Assembly: GCA_023417935.1 (NCBI GenBank)
Contig: JAEZDY010000023.1
Span: forward strand, 310,001 to 374,000
DNA from: Bacteroidota bacterium
GTDB taxonomy: Bacteria > Bacteroidota > Bacteroidia > Bacteroidales > Lentimicrobiaceae
Direction: 5' to 3'
Length of the DNA stretch: 64,000 nucleotides
The notes beneath the pieces were generated by a model. The model did not search any database, was not told the DNA's origin, and saw only the letters and a program-made list of their open reading frames with translations. Of the stretch, positions 8,151-15,980 are shown piece after piece. A program made the translations under genes and the position numbers. Position 1 is the stretch's first letter. Each line of letters opens with the position of its first letter.

Positions 8151-9276
8151 AAAACATCTCCATATAATCTCTTTTGATGTTCCCTACCCGCCCAATTATG
8201 GCGGTGTGATTGATGTCTACTATAAAATCAAAGAGTTATATGAAAAAGGAATACGCCTTCATTTACATATAATTGAATACCCTGGCCGTGATAAAGCACC
8301 TGAACTAGAACAATATTGCGAAACTGTGCATTATTATCCACGTTTAATCGGTATGAAATCGGCTTTCAATCTTCAACCTTATATAGTTCAAAGCCGACGT
8401 TCACCCAAAATGTTGAAGAACCTCCTCAATGATGATTATCCTATTTTGTTTGAAGGACTACATTCGTGCTTTTATATTGATCATCCAAAATTGAGTAATA
8501 GGTTGTTGATATATCGCGAAAGTAACATTGAACATCACTACTACTATAATCTCTTCAAGGCTGAGAGTCATTGGGGCAAAAAGGCCTATTTCCTGATGGA
8601 AAGTTTCAAACTCCTTCTATTTCAAAAAAAACTAAAGCATGCTGATTTCATGATGGTAGTTTCAAAAGGCGACAGAGATTATCTTCAGAAGGTATTTCCA
8701 AAAAACAAGGTTTTCTTTATCCCAAGTTTTCATGCAAATACTTCGGTGCAAAGCTTGACGGGAAAAGGAGATTATTTTCTTTATCACGGCAATATTGAAG
8801 TTCCGGAAAATGAGGCTGCAGCTAAATTCCTTATTCGTAAAGTATTTTCGGGAACAAAGCATAAACTCATAATTGCAGGAATGAATCCGCCACGGTCAAT
8901 ATATCAACTCGCATCAAAACATAAAAATCTTGAGATAATTGCCAACCCGAATGAAGGTGATATGACCAGACTTATCAAAGAAGCACAAGCAAATATACTT
9001 GTAACCTTCCAGGCTTCGGGACTAAAGCTTAAGCTGCTTAACACACTTTACAACGGAAGATTTTGCATAGTGAATTCTAACATGCTTAATGGCACTGATC
9101 TTGAAGATCTATGCATCATTGGTAATAAAGCATCTGACTTACGAAAAATTCTAGATGAAACAGCTGATATGCAATTTACAAATAGCATAATAGCTAAACG
9201 TTCTGAACAGCTTCAGGTTAATTTCTCAAATGCTGTCAATGCTGATAAAATGATCGATATTATTTTCAATGGATAG
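8143..9276 (+). CDS. Divergent glycosyltransferase, GT-B type
   Basis: A 377-residue protein. The N-terminus (LHIISFDVPYPPNYGGVIDVYYKI) has the glycine-rich opening with PPNYGG seen in GT4-like glycosyltransferases. The C-terminal half (FLYHGNIEVPENEAAAKFL, then LIIAGMNPP) matches a donor-binding domain, but the usual E-x7-E is degraded to GLKLKLLNTLYNG. I prefer ATG 8143 to TTG 8128 because it overlaps the upstream stop in the coupled ATGTCTGA arrangement. The 3' end runs 51 bases into the convergent ftsE gene. Probably acts on the same glycan as its upstream partner; specificity unknown. Confidence 0.75.
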   Translation: MSEKHLHIISFDVPYPPNYGGVIDVYYKIKELYEKGIRLHLHIIEYPGRDKAPELEQYCETVHYYPRLIGMKSAFNLQPYIVQSRRSPKMLKNLLNDDYPILFEGLHSCFYIDHPKLSNRLLIYRESNIEHHYYYNLFKAESHWGKKAYFLMESFKLLLFQKKLKHADFMMVVSKGDRDYLQKVFPKNKVFFIPSFHANTSVQSLTGKGDYFLYHGNIEVPENEAAAKFLIRKVFSGTKHKLIIAGMNPPRSIYQLASKHKNLEIIANPNEGDMTRLIKEAQANILVTFQASGLKLKLLNTLYNGRFCIVNSNMLNGTDLEDLCIIGNKASDLRKILDETADMQFTNSIIAKRSEQLQVNFSNAVNADKMIDIIFNG

Positions 9277-9936
9277 CACCTTTCCATTCTCACATTTCAA
9301 TGTTCGGGAAGGAAATTTTTCCATCAGAGCGTAATTGTGGGTAGCCATGAGAACTGCCCTGCCAGTTTTACTGATATCCATAAGCAGTGACATAATTCCT
9401 GCAGATGTTTCAGGGTCAAGATTGCCAGTAGGCTCATCGGCCAGTATTAATTCCGGATCATTTATAAGGGCACGCGCAATTGCTACTCTCTGCTGCTCAC
9501 CTCCCGACAATTGATAAGGCATTTTAAAACCTTTAGTTTTCAAACCTACTTTTTCAAGTACATCTTCCAGACGGTCTTTCATCTCATCTTTGTTTTTCCA
9601 GCCAGTAGCTTTCATAACAAAATTCAAATTATCATTTACACTTCTATCTGATAGTAGCTGAAAATCCTGGAATACTATTCCAATCTTCCTACGTAAATAT
9701 GGCACATCACGCTTCTTTATTTCTCTGAGATTGTATCCAACAACACTTGCATCGCCATCAACTACAGGCAAATCAGCGTATAGCGTCTTTAATAAGCTGC
9801 TTTTCCCAGTTCCGGTCTTACCAATTAAATAAACAAACTCTCCCTTTTCAATGGAAATATTAACCTCTGATAATACCAGAATATTCCTTTGAAAAACACT
9901 CAGATTTTCAAGTTTGATAATGTTATCAAGCAACAT
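9226..9936 (-). CDS. ftsE: FtsE-like ABC transporter ATP-binding protein
   Basis: A 236-residue ATPase with a complete ABC cassette: Walker A GKTGTGKS (39-46), Q-loop VFQDFQLL (88-95), signature LSGGEQQR (143-150), Walker B LILADEP (163-169) and switch histidine H200. The sequence between them (REIKKRDVPYLRRKIGIVFQD) is typical of FtsE, which with FtsX controls peptidoglycan hydrolases at the division septum. No FtsX-like permease is adjacent, which is common in Bacteroidota, so the name rests on sequence alone; a LolD/MacB-type role is possible. A TATCTTTG -7 box lies 21 bases upstream. The 3' end overlaps the convergent glycosyltransferase by 51 bases. Confidence 0.8.
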   Translation of the reverse strand: MLLDNIIKLENLSVFQRNILVLSEVNISIEKGEFVYLIGKTGTGKSSLLKTLYADLPVVDGDASVVGYNLREIKKRDVPYLRRKIGIVFQDFQLLSDRSVNDNLNFVMKATGWKNKDEMKDRLEDVLEKVGLKTKGFKMPYQLSGGEQQRVAIARALINDPELILADEPTGNLDPETSAGIMSLLMDISKTGRAVLMATHNYALMEKFPSRTLKCENGKVLSIENNIDHFISIDSI

Positions 9937-9957
9937 AGTAACTCATTTTATGAACCT

Positions 9958-9965
9958 CAAAGATA
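9958..9965 (-). promoter_or_regulatory. -7 promoter element for ftsE
   Basis: TATCTTTG on the minus strand, 21 bases upstream of the ftsE ATG, matches TAnnTTTG. Confidence 0.6.
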
Positions 9966-10004
9966 AATATTTTTGTACTTAACCTTGAGTATAAAATTTA
10001 ATTA

Positions 10005-10277
10005 CTATAAGTGCAAGGTGTCAAGACTTGAGTCAGCTCCCTGGTCATGCTTTAGATCTTCCATTTTTACCAGATCCATCCCGCACTTTGGACAATCACC
10101 TGGCTCTGAGGCAGTAACTTCAGGATGCATAGGACAAGTATAAATAACTTCAGTCATTTCTGTTTCAATACTGCCATCATTATCATTTTCGCCTGCTCTG
10201 TTTTGCGGATTATTGCAACCTGTAAAAGTAAAACTCAATGCAATTAACAGGGTAAGAAACCAAATTTGTGTTTTCAT
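10005..10277 (-). CDS. Small lipoprotein with heavy-metal-binding domain
   Basis: A 90-residue protein. The N-terminus is a lipoprotein signal (hydrophobic core, then FTGC with lipidated Cys20). Residues 46-72 carry YTCPMHPEV...PGDCPKCGMDL, the heavy-metal-binding domain often found on copper-handling efflux proteins and P-type ATPases, with two Cys pairs and a Met/His-rich loop. It is likely a periplasmic or membrane-anchored metal chaperone or scavenger. A cation-diffusion transporter lies on the same strand upstream, with a probable gene remnant between, which supports a metal-homeostasis role. Which metal it binds cannot be told from the sequence. Confidence 0.85.
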   Translation of the reverse strand: MKTQIWFLTLLIALSFTFTGCNNPQNRAGENDNDGSIETEMTEVIYTCPMHPEVTASEPGDCPKCGMDLVKMEDLKHDQGADSSLDTLHL

Positions 10278-10332
10278 AATTCCAGTTTTTGTTTAATTAT
10301 TAACAAAACGGAATAAAAAATGACTGATAAAT

Positions 10333-10470
10333 CTATTTAAGTCCTTTCACATAAGCAAATGCCGTTTCAGCAAAGTATTCCCATCTTTCAGAATGAGTGT
10401 ATGGCACTGACTTTGTATGGCATCTGCCATGTTAACTCCGATTTGACTGTAGTATAATTCTGCGTTTGTC
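10333..10470 (-). pseudogene. Possible frameshifted gene remnant
   Basis: Downstream of a TACCTTTG element (10477-10484) and a GGAG ribosome site, an ATG at 10430 opens a 27-codon frame (MADAIQSQCH..., ending at 10347). Midway, the coding character moves to another frame that reads YTHSERWEYFAETAFAYVKGLK and stops at 10333. Joined, the two frames look like the tail of a longer protein, so a small frameshift in a decayed gene is likely. The EYFAE stretch recalls the C-terminal part of some zinc metallopeptidases, but the fragment is too short to assign. It may instead be ordinary intergenic DNA. Confidence 0.3.
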
Positions 10471-10500
10471 TTAAAACAAAGGTATTAATATCCAATCTAA

Positions 10501-11139
10501 CTAGCATTTTACTGCACACTCACATTCCTTGCCCCTGGCTTTTTCGAATGCTTCTTTACCTTCAGAAACAGAAAAATAAATTAATCCTAAAGCTCCTATC
10601 ACATCAGCATATGCAAAACTTGTCAACTCATAAATAAGACTTGATACCAGGAGTACTACCGACATATACAAGCACACTTTTGTGCAATTTGAGTCAGCGA
10701 TAATTGGTTGAGAGCATAGCTGAACACCGGTCTTTCTCTTCGCAAGCATTAGCCAGGTCATAACAGCAATTGAAAGTAGTGAGATGATCACACCCCAGAA
10801 AGTAGTTTCAGGAGTATGATTGGTAGCAATATTAACTATTACGCCTGCTAATAACCCTATGGAGAGTAAATAAAAGGCTGTGCCGGTAATTCTGAGAGCA
10901 GTATATTCAAATTTATTTTTACTACTGTGTGGGTTTCTTTCTATTCTTCGAATCATAAAGGCAATACCAATACCTGAAATTACCTCAATAAAACTATCAA
11001 CACCAAACCCAAAAAGTGCAAGGGTTTCATCTTGAATACCAATAGCAACCGACATTAATCCCTCAACTAAGTTATATATAATTGTAAATATACTTAATAA
11101 GTATGCTCTATGGTATAGTTTATTTTCCGAATTATCCAT
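10501..11139 (-). CDS. Short cation diffusion facilitator-type transporter
   Basis: A 212-residue membrane protein with about six hydrophobic segments. FGFGVDSFIEVISG (about 43-56) resembles the second-helix metal site of CDF transporters, and a second D occurs in AYADVIGALGL (about 176-186), where CDF proteins carry the partner site. It lacks the cytoplasmic C-terminal domain of full CDF proteins (about 300 residues) and ends instead in a cysteine-rich tail (KECECAVKC), which could bind metal. It probably exports divalent cations from the cytoplasm. A TATCTTTG box lies 18 bases upstream, and the metal-binding lipoprotein gene follows on the same strand. Confidence 0.75.
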   Translation of the reverse strand: MDNSENKLYHRAYLLSIFTIIYNLVEGLMSVAIGIQDETLALFGFGVDSFIEVISGIGIAFMIRRIERNPHSSKNKFEYTALRITGTAFYLLSIGLLAGVIVNIATNHTPETTFWGVIISLLSIAVMTWLMLAKRKTGVQLCSQPIIADSNCTKVCLYMSVVLLVSSLIYELTSFAYADVIGALGLIYFSVSEGKEAFEKARGKECECAVKC

Positions 11140-11157
11140 AATTTTATCTCAGTAGTA

Positions 11158-11165
11158 CAAAGATA
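11158..11165 (-). promoter_or_regulatory. -7 promoter element for the CDF transporter gene
   Basis: TATCTTTG on the minus strand, 18 bases upstream of the ATG, matches TAnnTTTG. Confidence 0.6.
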
Positions 11166-11262
11166 CCCAAAACTATGGTAATGCCCAGTTTGGAAAAGAT
11201 CTGTACCGCTAAAAAAATGTTTAAAAATTTTAATTCAATATGTAAGGTCATTTCGAGATTAC

Positions 11263-11270
11263 TATCTTTG
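11263..11270 (+). promoter_or_regulatory. -7 promoter element for the DUF5916 gene
   Basis: TATCTTTG lies only seven bases before the ATG at 11278. If it works in the usual way, transcription would start at or within a few bases of the start codon, giving a leaderless or nearly leaderless mRNA. Confidence 0.6.
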
Positions 11271-11277
11271 CGTTACT

Positions 11278-13734
11278 ATGCAGCCAAAGAAATTACTACT
11301 AATTGCAGCGCTTTTTTTTGCTTGTTTTAATCTTATAGCTCAAACTGAATCACACAGACCATTGCTGGAAGCAGTGAGAACAGCAGTATCTCCAGATATA
11401 GATGGTTTTATTGATGAGGAAGCCTGGAAACAGGCAAATGTTGCTTCAGGGTTCACACAGGAAAGCCCACTGTATAATACTTCACCCCGGTTTAATACTG
11501 AGGTAAGGATTATTTATGATGATAAAGCTATTTATGTTGCTGCAATGATGTATGATACGCAACCTGATAGCATAAAGAAGGAACTTGCTGTTAGAGATAG
11601 CGAGGGAAAGAATGCAGATTATTTCTACATCGGATTTGATACATATAATAATAAACAGGACGCTTATATATTTGGAGTATCAGCTTCAGGTATACAGGTT
11701 GATCAAAGAATTGTAGATTTAACTTATGATGCTGTATGGAGTAGTGCTGTTAAAATTGTTTCAACCGGATGGATTGCTGAACTCAGGATTCCCTATTCAG
11801 CATTACGTTTCCCATCCCTGAAAAGTCAGGATTGGGGAATGCAGATTATAAGAACTATACGTCGAAATAGAGAAGAAGATCAATGGTCAATTGAACCTCG
11901 TGACACCGATAATACGCTAATTTATTGGGGTACTTTAACTGGCCTCAAAGACATAGATCCACCTCTCCGACTCTCAGTTTTGCCATATCTTTCAGCAGGA
12001 ATCCAGCATAACAGTAATCAGAAGGAGGATCCTGTTTCATACAACTATAATGGTGGTATGGACATCAAGTGGGGACTTAACGAAAGCTTCACACTTGACA
12101 TGATACTAATGCCCGATTTCAGTCAGGTACAATCAGATGAAGTGGAAAAGAATCTCTCACCTTTTGAAATTGTATATGATGAAAACAGGCCTTTCTTTAA
12201 CGAGGGAATTGACTTGTTTCAGAAAGGTAGTTTATTCTATTCCCGAAGAATTGGACATACACCAACAAGGTATTGGAGTGCTTATGATTCATTGAACCCT
12301 GGCGATAATATGGTGACAAATCCTTACACTTCGCAACTACTCAACGCGGTGAAGCTATCGGGAAGAACTTCCTCAGGGTTGGGGATTGGCGTTTTTAATG
12401 CCATTACCGGCAACACATATGCTGTGATAGCTGACTCATCCAACAACAAGCGCGAAGTTTTAACTGACGCACTTACAAATTATAATATTCTTGTACTTGA
12501 CCAGAACTTACCAAATAACTCATCAGTGTACCTTATCAATACAAACGTAACCCGTCCTGATGGTTGGAAACAGTCTAATGTTGGAGGTGGTGGATTTAAA
12601 TTGAGTGAAAAATCTAATACTTACCAGTTGAGGCTTGATTTAAGCAGCTCAAGCATCATTGATCCGGGTAAACCATTGGATTATTCAAAGTCAGGAACCA
12701 GGAGCGGCCTCTTTTACAATGTAGAATTTCAAAAAACTAAGGGAAATTTCCGTTTTACATTATACCAACAGGCAATGAATGCCAGATACGATAAGAATGA
12801 CCTTGGTGTTAACAAAACGAATGACTGGATTTACAGAGGATTAACAGTGGGATACAATGTATTTCAGCCTTTCAGTATCTTCAGGAACTATTACCAAAGT
12901 ATTAACTTCTTTAGAGAAGAAAAACTGACCACTAAAGAAAATATTAATTCTGTTATAACATACAGATTCAATACAACATTAGTTAACTACCTCAGCATTT
13001 GGGGAAGTGCCGGATATTCACCTTACAACAGGTATGATTATTATGAGCCCAGGGTTATTGGAAGGTATTGGATCAATCCAGGTTATTACAGCACTTCGCT
13101 TAGTTTTTCCAGTGATTATCGTAAAGTACTGGCATTGGACGGCGACATAGAAGCCAGTAGGGACTTTGAGGAAACCAAATGGACTTTCTACAGACTTCAG
13201 CCAATTATTAGATTTAGTGACAGATTTAAACTAACACCTGAAACGCGCATACAAATTGGGCAGCACGATAAGGGTTATGCTTCGAAAACTGCAAATAATG
13301 ATTCGGTATTCTTTGGAATACGTGATATCCAAACAATTACTAATTCAATTGCAGGTGAATACATGTTAAACAACAGGATTTCATTGAGCTTGTGGTTACG
13401 TCATTACTGGCAAAAAGGAGAATATGAGAGATTTCAACTCCTTAATTTGGATGGTAGCCTTACCGATTATCCCAACTATCCGGAAAATCATAATCATAAT
13501 TACAATTACAATTCCTTCAATGTAGACCTGGTATTTGGTTGGGAATTCTCCCCCGGAAGTCTATTGAATGTTGTATGGAAGAATGCCATTCAGCGTGAGG
13601 ATAATTTATATTTACTTAAATACCTTGATAACTTTAATCAAATGATTAGTTCACCGCAGATAAATAACCTCAGTGTGAAAGTTGTTTATTATATGGATTA
13701 TCAAATGATAAAAAGAAGAAAAACAGGCAAGTAG
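11278..13734 (+). CDS. CBM9-like / DUF5916 exported beta-barrel-type protein
   Basis: An 818-residue exported protein. A signal peptide (about 1-22, ending FNLIAQ) is followed by a CBM9-like sugar-binding domain: PDIDGFIDEEAWKQA (about 40-54), VRIIYDDKAIYVAAMM, and FYIGFDTYNNKQDAYIF. The remainder is DUF5916, rich in alternating aromatic beta strands (WKFT..., NYNSFNVDLVFGWEF) of the kind that form outer-membrane barrels. These proteins are common in Bacteroidota, sit at the outer membrane and are of unknown function. It is monocistronic, with its own promoter. A low-complexity His/Asn/Tyr run (HNHNYNYN, around residue 740) lies in a likely loop. Confidence 0.8.
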   Translation: MQPKKLLLIAALFFACFNLIAQTESHRPLLEAVRTAVSPDIDGFIDEEAWKQANVASGFTQESPLYNTSPRFNTEVRIIYDDKAIYVAAMMYDTQPDSIKKELAVRDSEGKNADYFYIGFDTYNNKQDAYIFGVSASGIQVDQRIVDLTYDAVWSSAVKIVSTGWIAELRIPYSALRFPSLKSQDWGMQIIRTIRRNREEDQWSIEPRDTDNTLIYWGTLTGLKDIDPPLRLSVLPYLSAGIQHNSNQKEDPVSYNYNGGMDIKWGLNESFTLDMILMPDFSQVQSDEVEKNLSPFEIVYDENRPFFNEGIDLFQKGSLFYSRRIGHTPTRYWSAYDSLNPGDNMVTNPYTSQLLNAVKLSGRTSSGLGIGVFNAITGNTYAVIADSSNNKREVLTDALTNYNILVLDQNLPNNSSVYLINTNVTRPDGWKQSNVGGGGFKLSEKSNTYQLRLDLSSSSIIDPGKPLDYSKSGTRSGLFYNVEFQKTKGNFRFTLYQQAMNARYDKNDLGVNKTNDWIYRGLTVGYNVFQPFSIFRNYYQSINFFREEKLTTKENINSVITYRFNTTLVNYLSIWGSAGYSPYNRYDYYEPRVIGRYWINPGYYSTSLSFSSDYRKVLALDGDIEASRDFEETKWTFYRLQPIIRFSDRFKLTPETRIQIGQHDKGYASKTANNDSVFFGIRDIQTITNSIAGEYMLNNRISLSLWLRHYWQKGEYERFQLLNLDGSLTDYPNYPENHNHNYNYNSFNVDLVFGWEFSPGSLLNVVWKNAIQREDNLYLLKYLDNFNQMISSPQINNLSVKVVYYMDYQMIKRRKTGK

Positions 13735-13771
13735 TATATTCAGAAAATTATTTTTAGAGTCAATCATAAAA

Positions 13772-14134
13772 TCAACATTTCTTCCACATTTTGAATGCCT
13801 CTTGTAGCAAAAAACGGAGGTAATCCTGCTGTATATTGAAATCATCGATCTGCAAATATCTATGTACTTTACCTGTGCCTCTAAGCATCAATTGAGGGTC
13901 ATTAAGTAACGAGCCTTTATAAAACCCAATCTTTAGAGTTTTTTTAGATGGAATCATAGTACAGAGTGTATTATTATAACCTGCACCAAGCATAAAACCA
14001 ACAACTCTTGCACTTTCATCAACAACTTCTTCAACCTCCTTATACATTCCCAATATCAACTCACGTGTTAGAAATGCGTTTGTCCTAACAGGTTCTGTGT
14101 AGTTACTTATGAAAGTCTCAAAGTTTGTTAGCAT
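13772..14134 (-). CDS. DUF1801 domain protein
   Basis: A 120-residue protein resembling the DUF1801 (YdhG-like) family, small cytoplasmic alpha/beta proteins of unknown function. The core includes VVGFMLGAGYNN, LCTMIPSKKTLKIGFYKGS and LMLRGTGKVHRYLQI, matching the family's central strands and its conserved GxGKxxRH-like turn. I start it at ATG 14134, 19 bases after rnfA; a TTG at 14149 is possible. It is the last gene on the Rnf transcript by position, but the family has no known link to Rnf, so it is probably a passenger. It is convergent with the DUF5916 gene. Confidence 0.7.
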   Translation of the reverse strand: MLTNFETFISNYTEPVRTNAFLTRELILGMYKEVEEVVDESARVVGFMLGAGYNNTLCTMIPSKKTLKIGFYKGSLLNDPQLMLRGTGKVHRYLQIDDFNIQQDYLRFLLQEAFKMWKKC

Positions 14135-14153
14135 TGCTATTGGCAACAAAACC

Positions 14154-14729
14154 TCACTTCACCAACCCTGCAAACCCCATGAAAGCCATCGATAAAAGGC
14201 CGGCAACAATAAGAGTTAGAGGAAATCCCCTCATACCTTTAGGCATACCTAGTAGTTCAAGTTGTTCCCTGATGCCAGCCAGCAATACAAGCGCAAGCGT
14301 AAAACCAACAGCTGTAGCACTGGAATATAACACGCTTTCAACAAGAGAAAATTCCTTCTGAATTGCTAATATTGCAATACCAAGTACGGCGCAATTTGTG
14401 GTTATAAGTGGCAGATAGATACCTAATGCCTGATACAATGATGGTGCTGCCTTCTTCAAGATTATTTCGACCGTTTGCACTAAGAAAGCAATTACCAGGA
14501 TAAATGTTATAGTTTGCATGAATTCAACCTGCAATGGGATGAGCAAGAAATAATGAATTAAATAAGTAACCATGTTTGCAAGTGCCATAACAAACATTAC
14601 TGCAGCTCCCATTCCTACTGATGTTGAAACTTTACTTGATACCCCTAAAAATGGGCAGATTCCAAGGAATTGGGCTAATACCACATTATTAACAAGTAGT
14701 GCAAGTATAATTATGTTGATATATTCCAT
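14154..14729 (-). CDS. rnfA: Rnf electron transport complex subunit A
   Basis: A 191-residue integral membrane protein with six hydrophobic segments, the normal RnfA/NqrE length. Family marks include NNVVLAQFLGICPFLGVS (about 14-31), ITTNCAVLGIAIL (about 109-121) and a C-terminal GIREQLELLGMPKG. RnfA and RnfE form an inverted pair of half-channels, with cysteines (FLGIC, TTNCA) that bind an Fe-S centre at the membrane core. It is the last rnf gene (order B-C-D-G-E-A). The complex passes electrons from ferredoxin to NAD+ and pumps Na+ or H+; the ion cannot be read from the sequence. Confidence 0.95.
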   Translation of the reverse strand: MEYINIIILALLVNNVVLAQFLGICPFLGVSSKVSTSVGMGAAVMFVMALANMVTYLIHYFLLIPLQVEFMQTITFILVIAFLVQTVEIILKKAAPSLYQALGIYLPLITTNCAVLGIAILAIQKEFSLVESVLYSSATAVGFTLALVLLAGIREQLELLGMPKGMRGFPLTLIVAGLLSMAFMGFAGLVK

Positions 14730-14779
14730 GATTAGATGTTGTTGTTTTAATTCCAGTTAAGCAATGCCTTGGTTACGGG

Positions 14780-15373
14780 TTACTGTGCCCTTGATTTTAG
14801 TTTATTCATAATTGCAATAAGATACCCATATGTTATGAAAGCACCTGGTGGAAGTATGAAGAGCAATATAGTTGAAGTATTATCACCAACCAATTTAATA
14901 TTGAAAATTGATCCATTACCCAATACTTCCCTTATACTGGCAAGAATAGTAATAGCCAACATAAATCCAATCCCCATACCTAAACCATCAAGTAAGGAAG
15001 GAATAATTCTGTTCTTCTGGGCAAAAGCTTCAGCACGGCCTAAAATGATGCAGTTTACCACAATGAGGGGAATAAAAATACCGAGACTACTGTAAAGATC
15101 AGGAGTAAAGGCTTTCATAACCATATCAATAATTGTAACGAAAGTTGCAATAATAACAATGAAAGCAGCTATTCTAACCTTATCAGGGATAACATTTTTA
15201 AGTGCAGCAATTAAAACATTTGAGCTAACGAGCACAAAAGTAGTGGCTGCTCCCATTCCAATACCATTGACGGCAGATGTGGTGACTGCCAAAGTAGGGC
15301 AAGCACCCAGGATCAATACAAATACCGGATTATTTTTAATCAGTCCCTCGCTGAAAAACTTCAAATTATTCAT
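14780..15373 (-). CDS. rnfE: Rnf electron transport complex subunit E
   Basis: A 197-residue membrane protein homologous to RnfE/NqrD. It shows FSEGLIKNNPVFVLILGACPTLAVT (about 5-29), the conserved cysteine-containing first helix, and IVVNCIILGRAEAFA (about 102-116), the partner helix. I start at ATG 15373, which has GAAAGGGAACA before it, rather than a TTG at 15406 that abuts the rnfG stop. The gap to rnfG is 33 bases. It pairs with RnfA in the membrane core of the complex. Confidence 0.95.
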   Translation of the reverse strand: MNNLKFFSEGLIKNNPVFVLILGACPTLAVTTSAVNGIGMGAATTFVLVSSNVLIAALKNVIPDKVRIAAFIVIIATFVTIIDMVMKAFTPDLYSSLGIFIPLIVVNCIILGRAEAFAQKNRIIPSLLDGLGMGIGFMLAITILASIREVLGNGSIFNIKLVGDNTSTILLFILPPGAFITYGYLIAIMNKLKSRAQ

Positions 15374-15406
15374 TGTTCCCTTTCTTTCTATTTTGTTGAA
15401 GTGCAA

Positions 15407-15979
15407 TTACTTAGCAGCAAAGTTTTCCATGTAGGCATTATATGCACTTTGTACTCCGTCGCAATAAGCACGTGATGTTATCGTTGCAGCAGATATTGCA
15501 TCTATTGTACCTCCATCTTTTTTAACCAACAGCCTTTTATTTTTTAAATTTGCTATATTAAGGTTAAGAAACTGGTTCTTAAATTTTGGCAAAACCATAT
15601 TCGTCCCCAATCCTGGCGTTTCTTTCTGTTCCAAAACCACAATATTGTTAATGGTGCCATCTGGCAGAAATCCAACCATTAAATCAAATCTACCGCTGTA
15701 ACCCATCTCAGTGAAAGTCTTTGCAGCATACCCAACAGCACTATCAGAATTTGAGGCATAATAAAAAATTATTCCATCTATCTCCTTGGAAGTTGAAACA
15801 GGATCATTATCAAACACTGGCAATACTTCTTTAATAGCACTAACTTCTTTTTCTTTTATAGCAGCGGCAATCGGTTCCTTAGTAACATTATATACGAAAC
15901 CAAGTGCAGCTGACATTACAAGGGAGATTCCAAGTAGGGAAAAAACCATGTTTCTTAGCGATGATTCAGGCTTAGCCAT
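15407..15979 (-). CDS. rnfG: Rnf electron transport complex subunit G (FMN-binding)
   Basis: A 190-residue protein: one N-terminal membrane helix (about 9-27) and a periplasmic FMN-binding domain. The covalent flavin site is SAATITS, with Thr166 as the expected attachment residue; the family usually has SGATxTS, so the second residue is Ala rather than Gly. QKETPGLGTNM (about 118-128) is the other hallmark of the domain. The gene starts one base after rnfD stops and is followed by rnfE. It carries electrons between RnfD and RnfE/A on the periplasmic side. Confidence 0.93.
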   Translation of the reverse strand: MAKPESSLRNMVFSLLGISLVMSAALGFVYNVTKEPIAAAIKEKEVSAIKEVLPVFDNDPVSTSKEIDGIIFYYASNSDSAVGYAAKTFTEMGYSGRFDLMVGFLPDGTINNIVVLEQKETPGLGTNMVLPKFKNQFLNLNIANLKNKRLLVKKDGGTIDAISAATITSRAYCDGVQSAYNAYMENFAAK

Positions 15980-15980
15980 G

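Noticed and set aside
13480..13515. Short AATCATAAT-like tandem repeat
   Set aside because: It encodes a His/Asn/Tyr loop in the DUF5916 protein; it is low-complexity coding sequence, not a repeat element.
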